From Magnolia sinica (lineage: Eukaryota; Streptophyta; Magnoliopsida; Magnoliales; Magnoliaceae), in contig NC_080577.1 in assembly GCF_029962835.1 (NCBI RefSeq), positions 2,108,001 through 2,172,000 of the forward strand: DNA of 64,000 nt, in the 5' to 3' direction. Position 1 is the first letter of the stretch; every line of letters starts with the position of its first letter. This document shows positions 56,790 through 64,000 of this stretch, piece after piece. The notes under the pieces were generated by a model. The model was not told the DNA's origin and made no database searches. It saw only the letters and a list, made by a program, of their open reading frames with translations. The position numbers and the translations under genes were made by a program.

Positions 56790-57176
56790 GGGACTACCTC
56801 GATGTATCTGCCGTCCATCAGTTTTTCCAGATTATTTTAGAGGATGGTATCAAAAATGACACAGAAAAAAACTCAGATGGACTACATTATAGGGATTGAA
56901 TTCCCACGATAAAAAACTTCTTGGGGCCATAAAAATTTTGGATCAAACTGATTTTTGTGTTTTTCCTTGGTCCATGTCTGTGTAACCTTACCAAAAGGTA
57001 GGATAAAAAATAAGCATGACGGTGGACCTTAGGAAGTCTTTAATGGTCGGTGCTCATTGAAATATTTTTCCTTTTGTGTGATCCAACCGAGACTTATATA
57101 TTCTTCATTTTTTAGACCATGCCTTAAAATGAGATGAAAAAACTGATGGACGGAGTGGATATAACACATACATGGA
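56790..57176. mobile_element. Long-TIR MITE, family copy 7
   Basis: CTGTGGGGACTACCTCGATG at the left. The interior has GATTGAATTCCCACGATAAA, CTTGGGGCCATAAAAATTTT and AAATAAGCATGACGGTGGAC. The right end GGACGGAGTGGATATAACAC is degraded. Confidence 0.55.
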
Positions 57177-57304
57177 TATAGGGTCAGGACCCGCGTCCGG
57201 GTCGCACCTAATCGGCATCCAACAGAATAAACTTTTTTTCTTTCCACACATTTATGAATGGTTGTGCACTGTACTTTCATCCAGCAAGGGAACAGCAGTG
57301 CAAA

Positions 57305-57398
57305 TGACGTGGCAACACGTGAGTTAACGGTGGTGCAAATGACGTGGCAACACGTGAGTGAACAGTGGCAGGGTACGAATGACGTGGAAACACGTAGG
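57305..57398 (+). promoter_or_regulatory. Three tandem TGACGTGG / CACGTG bZIP-type motifs
   Basis: TGACGTGGCAACACGTGAG at 57305-57323 and 57340-57358, and TGACGTGGAAACACGTAGG at 57380-57398, spaced 35 and 40 bp. TGACGTGG and ACGTGGC cores are the established binding sites of plant bZIP (ABRE/C-G hybrid) factors. They lie 2.1 kb upstream of the SWEET start, so regulation of that gene is only possible, not shown. A weaker version (TGACATGGCAACACGTACG) is at about 58074-58092. Confidence 0.45.
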
Positions 57399-57469
57399 TT
57401 TTCCTTTTGGAACACTCGGGACTCTGCTTCAGTAGTAATCCCTCCTTGGTACTGGTCAGGTGCTGGAAA

Positions 57470-57935
57470 AGCTATGTGAGCCCCACCATCTGTCTTATCC
57501 ATGCAGTCCATTCATTTTTACCACTAATTTTAAAGTATGGACATAAAAATAAGGTAGATTTAAATCTCAAGTGAACCACACCACAGGAAGCAGTGATTAA
57601 ATGCCCATAATAAATAACTTCCAGGACTACTGTAATCCAGGTCACACAGACCTTGATGAATTCAATCCCGCTGTACGGATTGAATCCCCACCATTAAAAG
57701 CTTCTTAGGGCCATAAAAATTTTGGATCAAACTTCTTTTTGTGTATTTCTTACCTTATCAGAGGCGAAATAAATATCACGGTGTACCCTAATAAGTCTTA
57801 AATGGTTGGTGTTCACTCAAAAATGTTTTCTTTAGTGTGGCCCACCTGAGATTTTTAGCTGTTTCATTTTTTGGATCATATTTTAAAATGAGCTGGCAAA
57901 ATTGCTAAACGGAGTGGATATAACACATATAGAGC
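57470..57935. mobile_element. Long-TIR MITE, family copy 8
   Basis: GTGAGCCCCACCATCTGTCT at the left, AAGTGAACCACACCACAGGA, then an inserted stretch near 57620-57670, TTGAATCCCCACCATTAAAA, TCACGGTGTACCCTAATAAG and a worn right end with GGAGTGGATATAACACATAT. Confidence 0.55.
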
Positions 57936-58134
57936 TAGGTCCCATGGTCAGGGCCGCACCTACTTGGCTGCAATCAGGGCGCACTTAATCCGCATCCGAC
58001 AAATTCTTTTTTTTCTAAGTACTACTAAAATTAATGGTGGTGCACTGCCCAGCAAGTAAAGGGTTGTGCAAATGACATGGCAACACGTACGTTATCCATT
58101 TGGAACACTCAGGGTCAACTTCATTAGTTATATG

Positions 58135-58556
58135 GTCGGTACGGAAAAGCTTTGTGTACCTATTATGATATATGTCTCTTATTTACCTCTCAATTATTTT
58201 TCATGACGTGGGTGAAAAACAAGAGGGAAATTTAAATTTCACATAAAACACACCGTAGGAAATAATTGTGATTGAATGACCATAGTAAATAACTTCCTCT
58301 CGTCCATTATAATGTTTAATTGCCATCTAATATGTTAATTAGGTCATCCAGTCCTAGATGAATGGAAAACTTAAATATTAGATTGATCCAAAACTTTTAT
58401 ACCTTTGAGAAGTTTTTAATGATGGGCACTCAATCACCCGATGTGATCAATCTGAGATTTAGATCTGCCTTGTTCTAGGGCCTATGTCCTGAGATGATTA
58501 GAAAAAATTGGATGAATTGCGTTGATAAAACACATACATCATGGACGGCTTTTTCC
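58135..58556. mobile_element. Long-TIR MITE, family copy 9 (degenerate)
   Basis: TTGTGTACCTATTATGATAT at the left and AACACATACATCATGGACGG at the right. The interior keeps GTGATTGAATGACCATAGTA and GGATGAATTGCGTTGATAAA. Confidence 0.45.
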
Positions 58557-58796
58557 AGCACTGACTGGTACCTGGTAGTGAATCGGAATCCGAACATTCA
58601 AGCAGAGAATATTAGATTTGTGGTGATGGGAGCATTCTCATACGTCGCACGTGGAAATGAGGCACGCAGATGCCATCTCTCAAACTCCAGCTGCTTAGAC
58701 GCAGAGAGCGACTAATATACTTCAAGTGCCATTTCAAAACGAAATCAGATTGATTAATGAGCTACTCAGTAGGCTTTTATTGTAATAGGAATACTC

Positions 58797-59170
58797 TGAT
58801 GGGCCCACCGTGAATATATGCGGTTTATCCAAGCCATCCATCCGTTTTTTCAGATCATTTTAAGTGATGATCCCAAAACTGAAGTATATCCGAAGCTCAA
58901 GTGGACTACACAATAGGAAGCATTGAGAATAATGATTTCCACCGTTGAAACCTTCCTAAGACCCACATTGATTTTTATTTGTCATCTAACATGTTCGTAA
59001 GATTACACACAAGAATTTTTCAATGATATACATTCAATTCACACTGTTTCCTGTGGTGTGGTCCATTTGAGCTTTTGATATGATTCATTTTTGGTTTCAA
59101 GACTTAAAATTATCTAGTAAAATAAATTGACAGAGTGGATAAAACACATAAATCACGGTGGGCCCCACGT
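58797..59170. mobile_element. Long-TIR MITE, family copy 10
   Basis: TGATGGGCCCACCGTGAATA and AATCACGGTGGGCCCCAC are inverted. The interior has AAGTGGACTACACAATAGGA, ATTTCCACCGTTGAAACCTT and CTGTTTCCTGTGGTGTGGTC. Its right end is about 255 bp upstream of the SWEET TATA motif. Confidence 0.65.
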
Positions 59171-59425
59171 AGATTACTCAGTACGCAGTCGGCTTACTTT
59201 CAAAACTGGCCGCGACTGCCCAAACAAAATATCGTAAATAATTTATTACCTTCTAAAGATACATTAAAACATTGCCTTCTATTAAATAATTTTTTTAAAA
59301 AAATAATATAAAAAAAATCAGAAAGAAAATAATGGACCGTTAAACATCTATCATTATCCAGTTGGCTCCTCTGAGTTGGATTAAAATAATTGCTCATATT
59401 TCAAATGATTCCAAGCCATTTGCGC

Positions 59426-59433
59426 TATTTATA
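59426..59433 (+). promoter_or_regulatory. TATA-like box of the SWEET gene
   Basis: TATTTATA lies 93 bp upstream of the start codon, which would place the transcription start near 59460. A second upstream ATG at 59447 opens a 35-codon frame that ends over the true start; it would be at or before the transcript start. Confidence 0.4.
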
Positions 59434-59525
59434 CCCGTCCCTTCCATGGCGAATGAAAATCTCATTCAAGATTGTCCAGTTCTCCTGAGGTTTGGTCCTC
59501 GTTCAGATATTACTTTGTGCGGAAA

Positions 59526-62186
59526 ATGGCTGATAAACTGCGGTTGGCAATAGGGATAATGGGTATTAAAATTCTCTCCTTTTTCTTTTTTTCTTTTTTT
59601 TTTTTCCAAACGCCATTCATATCTTTATGAAATGTGTCGAAGATTGTTATAATCATTTGTCTTTGGTCTGTGGTTTTTGCAGGAAATGCCACTTCTTTGA
59701 TGCTTTATGCAGCACCTGTGTAATTAGAACAGTCGATTATTACTATTTTGTTGTTTTAACTTTAAATTATTTCAGGACTTTTTTATGTTTTTTTTAAATG
59801 TTCTTCCAGATTAACTTTCAAGAAGGTCATTAGGAATGGAAGCACTGAAGAATTTTCCTGCATCCCATACATCATAGCTTTTTTCAATTGCCTTCTATAT
59901 ACCTTATATGGTTCGCCGGTTGTGAGCATCGGGTGGGAGAACTTTCCAATCATCACCGTTAACGGGCTCGGGATTCTTCTAGAGTTCTCATTCATCCTCA
60001 CCTATTTCTGGTTCACCTCAACTAATAGAAAGGCAAGATTCTTTTTTTATTTTTTTATTTTTTTTAAACTCATGTACTAATGAAATCGTTATCTTATGGG
60101 TGGCTGCAGAAGCTGGTATTGCTGATGTTGGTGACCGTTGCTGTAGTGTTTTGCACCACTGCATCAGTATCAACATTGGTATTTGATGATCATCGTCATC
60201 GTAAAGCACTTGTCGGATGCATTGGACTCGTGTCCTCTGTAGCCATGTATGCGTCTCCCCTCATAGCTATGGTACGTCCTCTTACTTTAACTTCATCCCA
60301 GATTTTCAATATTCACGCGCACATCTTTGAAGAATCTGCTTACCAGAGAGGAATTGCAAACTAACCACATAAGAGAAAGGAAACACCCTAGAGGCAGAAC
60401 ATAGGTGCCGACCTCTCCGCCACCAATACAGAAACTCATGTTTGTTGTGATTTGATTGGGTCACATCATCAAACACTGCATTTGATGCAGTAGTGCTGAC
60501 AATGTTAATGATAGCTTGACCAATTACCATGCTGCACGAAAACAGAAGTTTCTTGTCCATGGCAAACAGAGGATCCAAATTCCTCTTAGAATACATAATT
60601 TTAAAAATCCCATAAAATTCTTTATATATAGATGCGGTCAACATTTTCTAAGTAGGGCTAACCACATAAGAGAAAGAAAACACTCCGGAGCTAGAATATA
60701 GGTGCTGACCTCTCACGCCACCAACACAAAAACTCATGTTTGTTGCGATTTGATTGGGTCACATCATCAAACATTGTGTTTAATGTAATAGTGTGGACAA
60801 TGTCAATGATAGCCTGACCAATTGTGATGCTACACGAGAACAGAAGTTTCTTGTCCATGGCAAACAGAGGATCCAAATTCCTTTTAGAATCCGTAATTTT
60901 AAAAATCCTATAAAAAATTTTATAGATTCAGTCAACATTTTCTAAGTAGGGCTAATCATGTAAGAGAAATGGAACACTACATAGCCAGAACATAGGTGCC
61001 GACCTCTCCACCACCAACACATAAACTCATATTTGTTGCAATTTGATTGGGTCATATCATCGAACACTACATTTAATGCAGTAGTGCTGACAATATCAAT
61101 AATGGCCAGACCAATTACGATGCTGCAGCAAAACAGAAGTTTCTTGTTCACAGCAAACAGAGGATCCCAAATCCTTTTAGAATTATTAAATTTAAAAATC
61201 CCATAAAATTCTTTATAGACTCGGTCAACATTTTCTAAGTGGGCTGACCCACCATGCGCGGCTGGAGTCCGGCCTCTTACTTCAAAATATTGCAGGCCGG
61301 GCTTGGATGGAGGTTGGCCAGGCCCTGACTCGGCCGTTGACATCCTTATTTATAAGTCATCCATTTCTTGTGGCCAATGTGGATGAATGGTATAGCCGTA
61401 CTCTCTGCGCAAGCACGTACACTACATACACACACATTAGGGATGATAAAAAGCTTATGATTTTGTTATGGAAATATGAATTGCAGAGGCGAGTAATAGA
61501 TACAGAAAGCGTTGAATTCATGCCTTTCCATCTGTCCCTGTTCTCGTTCATGACCAGCTCCCTGTGGATGACATATGGCCTCTTGGGACGCGATCTATTT
61601 CTTGTAGTAAGTATATCCACTTTCAATACAGAAAAAGCAAATCATAGGATATAGACAACCTATGGTTTTTTCACCTTCCAATCAAAGGACGGCTAGGATC
61701 ATTCCTCTTGGATGAATTTCTAGCCACGGACCATAGACGGCAGTACACAAAAGGTGAACCGTTGATGTGGAAGGGTGTTTGTATCATATGATTTGTTTCC
61801 ACTCAAGGGTGTTTGGATAGTAAGTTACTTAAAATAAGCTACTTATGCCTCAAGTAGCTTATCTTTATTTCTACTTATTAAAGTGTAGTAATTAAGTAAC
61901 TCTAATTTTTTTTTAAAAAAAGTTACTTATAATTAATTATAAACCAAACTTACTTATTTCAAATAAGTTCCTTATCTATTACTGTAAGTAGAAAAAATAA
62001 GTGGTATCCAAACGGGCCCTTACAAAAGTTATTACTGAATAACTGAACTTTGTATTGGTTTGCCAGTCACCGAATCTGTTGGGCAGCCCGTTGTGCTTCC
62101 TGCAGCTGGTGTTATACTGCAGGTACAGGAAAAAGAGTGAAAGTTGGCCTCAAGACGATCTAAGGATTAAGCTTACTTTTTCTTAG
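59526..62186 (+). CDS. SWEET3: SWEET bidirectional sugar transporter, SWEET3-like (six exons)
   Basis: Exons 59526-59562, 59683-59719, 59810-60032, 60110-60271, 61487-61606, 62067-62186; 699 nt, 232 residues plus stop. Two MtN3/saliva repeats, seven predicted membrane helices. Sequence: MADKLRLAIGIMGNATSLML, AAPV, then STEEFSCIPYIIAFFNCLLY, NFPIITVNGLGILLEFSFIL, VFDDHRHRKALVGCIGLVSS, MYASPL, SVEFMPFHLSLFSFMTSSLW and NLLGSPLCFLQLVLYCRYRK. Prolines of the transport tetrad are present at about residues 24, 44, 149 and 166. SWEETs move sucrose or hexoses down gradients across plasma membrane or tonoplast; the STEEFSCIPY, FDDHRHRK and SVEFMPF text fits the SWEET3 (clade I) type. The C-terminal tail is short. 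Intron 3 (60033-60109) starts with GC instead of GT; the others are GT-AG. Intron 4 holds a tandem triplication and intron 5 a MITE; no exon is damaged. Confidence 0.92.
60361..61248. repeat. Tandem repeat of about 295 bp, three copies, in SWEET intron 4
   Basis: Units start at 60361, 60658 and 60952 with CTAACCACATAAGAGAAA or a close variant and end AACATTTTCTAAGTAGGG. Landmarks: AGGTGCCGACCTCTCC, GATTTGATTGGGTCACATCA, AACAGAAGTTTCTTGTCCAT, GCAAACAGAGGATCC. On the minus strand each unit keeps DPLFAMDKKLLFSCS or DPLFAVNKKLLFCCS, AIIDIV, VFDD(V/M)TQSN.NK.EF and CWW, so the unit probably derives from coding sequence that I cannot identify. Confidence 0.8.
61807..62019. mobile_element. AT-rich MITE (AAATAAGTTACTT family), copy 3, in SWEET intron 5
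   Basis: GGGTGTTTGGATAGTAAGTT at the left and GGTATCCAAACGGGCCC at the right are inverted over about 15 bp. The interior contains AAGTTACTTAAAATAAGCTA and ATAAGTTCCTTATCTATTAC. It is the reverse-orientation relative of 55531-55907 and 7598-7793. Confidence 0.65.
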
Positions 62187-62397
62187 GGTTATATATTTTG
62201 GAATGTATGGAGAGTTTATACAGTGCTTATGGTTTTCATTTGAATGAGATTGGATCATCTTAATTTTATGATGATTTGGGTTTGAACATTGATTGGATCA
62301 TACTTGCAGAGAATGTGGGCCCCAAGCAGCCAAAGGTCGACAGAGCAAAGACGGGCTGGAAGGAAACAGACATGAATTGCCCGCGCCCCTTCTGCTA
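62187..62397 (+). other. SWEET 3' UTR and near downstream region
   Basis: Follows the TAG at 62184-62186. No canonical AATAAA is evident; AT-rich text at 62195-62290 is the likely 3' end region. Confidence 0.35.
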
Positions 62398-62740
62398 GGC
62401 AGATGTGGGGCCCGACAAGATGTCTGAATGACATCCACTCCGTCCATCAGTTTAGCCACATGAGTAAAAAAATGAGGTAGATCCAAGTTAAGTGGCGCAT
62501 GCCATAAGAAATGGTGGATATTGGACGTCCACCATGGAAACTTTGGTGGGGTCACTTTTTCACTTCACACCTAGTGGGAGTAACTTAATGGTTTAGATGG
62601 TGTGTAAAAATCATAGTGGGCACTGGGACAGTTTTAGCAGTGGGTGTTTCCATAATCAGTTGTGTGGCCCACTTGAGTTTCAGATTTACTTCATTTTTTA
62701 GGCCCGAGTATTAGCAGAAGTAATGGACAGTGCATTTATA
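62398..62740. mobile_element. Long-TIR MITE, family copy 11 (partial)
   Basis: GGCAGATGTGGGGCCCGACA then CCGTCCATCAGTTTAGC at the left; the interior shows GGTAGATCCAAGTTAAGTGG, TTGGACGTCCACCATGG and GTTGTGTGGCCCACTTGAGT; the right end is worn. Confidence 0.5.
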
Positions 62741-64000
62741 GCATACCGCGACCACCACAGATATTCCGCTGTGGGAAGCACAAGGAAGCCGCAACTGAAG
62801 GAAATGCCGCATCACCTCAAGAATGTGGTGCTGAGACTCGCCAAGCACAGGGCCACAAGTTAGTGTAGAGGGAGATGCCAGGCCTATATTTTGAAAATGA
62901 TGAAACTCGAAGTGTGACTATTGCCTGACGTGCATAGGAGACTTGATGTGGAAGATCGATTCCCTCGTCCACCAACTTAGCTACCCTCTGCCTGGTCCAA
63001 GGCTAAAAAATAGGCCCTAGACCTAATTTAAAACTCAAGGGCAGGTTCCTCTCTTAATTATTCCTAAGAAAATAGAGTTTTTTGCTGATATATTAAAGGA
63101 AGATATTTGCATGTGATTTTTACAAGGCCCACTGTGATGATTATATGAAATTCACTCCAACCAATGGATGCACAGCAATTTTTAAGCATGACGTGTCTAA
63201 CATTTTAAGTCTATTGGTGATTTAGTTAGACTATACCATGGGAAAGAATTTGGAGGGTGAGTATTGCCAAGTTCATTGTTTCCAATCACGTGAACCACCT
63301 GAATCATGAACAAAGTTGGTTTTGGACCTTGGGCTTAACATGGGTTGACCCACCCTCTGGTTGAGGTGAATTTTATATAAATATCATGGTGGGCCCATCC
63401 AAGCTACTAGCCAAAATAGCTTAGGTCATGCATACAATGGGGCCCACCTAAGTAAAGCCCATTTGCTTACACGCTCACCCAAGCGTTTTTCTCAAGAAGG
63501 AAGTGGAATGGTAATGAGTTGACTTTTTGAGAACGTTTTTTTTTTTAATGAGTTGACTTTTTGAGGTCGTTTTTTTTTTTTTTTTTAAAGTATTTGAATA
63601 TAAATCACATGTGTGTGTATCAGCAAAATTCCCTTTTAAGTATATTTTTGTAAAATTCATTTAGAGATCATGGAAATAAAGGTATTGCAAATACTTATTT
63701 CGCTGTGTTTTGAAATCTCAATAAAATATTATGATTTTCATATAATTCAAATGAAATATATATATATATTTTTTAAATTCATTTTTTAAGACAAAACACA
63801 TACACATATAACAAAGGTGTTACTAGACTACTAATTTACTATACATGTGCATATTGATGATAGCCCAAAATAATCAAATTATTAGATGCAAAACTAAAAT
63901 CACATTAATAAAATGATCTAAACCATCTAATAAATGGACATTTAAACGAAATATTAGAAACGTGAGTCGCTTGTTTATGATTTTTACATTTGCGGCTCAT
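62741..64000. other. Intergenic, repeat-derived, no gene
   Basis: 63120-63400 is a single unit of the 300-330-bp repeat seen at 26345-27440 (GGCCCACTGTGATGATTATA, ATATCATGGTGGGCCC). 63530-63640 holds two AATGAGTTGACTTTTTGAG repeats and T-runs. The rest is AT-rich without a recognisable feature. Confidence 0.4.

Noticed and set aside
56646-56840. Recurrent short frames containing MKHIHHGGSHRAP
   Set aside because: These are translations of MITE ends (CATCATGGTGGG) that appear wherever the family occurs; not a peptide gene family.
59447-59553. Upstream ATG frame of the SWEET gene as the true start
   Set aside because: It is out of frame with the MtN3 domain and ends before exon 2; the ATG at 59526 splices in phase to the conserved GNATSLMLYAAP segment.

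Overview
The window is nuclear DNA from a flowering plant. Four intron-containing genes with clear plant-type products lie among LTR retrotransposons, LINE, RTE and SINE copies, and many MITE-like inverted-repeat elements. There is no operon structure and no bacterial, organellar or CRISPR sequence. The very abundant short repeats rich in GTGGGCCCACC, CATCATGGTGGG and CCGTCCATCCA are of a kind I associate with magnoliid genomes. That placement is inference only.

Genes. (1) 880-2708, minus: first four coding exons of an HPGT1-like hydroxyproline O-galactosyltransferase (GT31); the catalytic 3' exons lie beyond the left edge. (2) 9014-22298, plus: a complete six-exon V-type proton ATPase subunit E gene (230 aa) spread over 13.3 kb because its introns hold LINE, RTE and SINE copies. 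(3) 29868-33583, minus: a two-exon gene for a 166-aa, probably plastid, DUF3143 protein; its 3.2-kb intron carries a Tourist-like and a hAT-like MITE, each with a perfect target-site duplication. (4) 59526-62186, plus: a six-exon SWEET sugar transporter (232 aa, SWEET3-like) with a GC-AG third intron and a threefold 295-bp tandem repeat in its fourth intron.

Mobile-element layout. 5.0 kb: SINE with an 18-bp TSD. 6.3 and 34.2 kb: two solo LTRs of one family. 22.9-28.3 kb: a diverged 1.2-kb direct duplication around tandem repeats and ending near a 160-bp hairpin. 34.9-39.5 kb: a degenerate Ty1/Copia element with very unequal LTRs. 41.6-52.7 kb: a compound Ty3/Gypsy insertion (LTR-internal-LTR-internal-LTR, minus strand) bounded by one perfect TTGTA duplication. 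53.2-59.2 kb: a dense, partly nested cluster of one long-TIR MITE family directly upstream of the SWEET gene.

The four genes are unrelated housekeeping or transport genes: Golgi glycosylation, vacuolar/endomembrane acidification, a plastid protein and sugar transport. They do not form a pathway. The most unusual content is the architecture of the repeats: the three-LTR Gypsy whose pol frame runs through the polypurine tract into the LTR, the Copia with mirror-image LTR ends, the SWEET intron triplication that keeps an antisense reading frame, and the TIR family whose ends contain their own palindrome. I found no evidence for a new multi-gene functional system.
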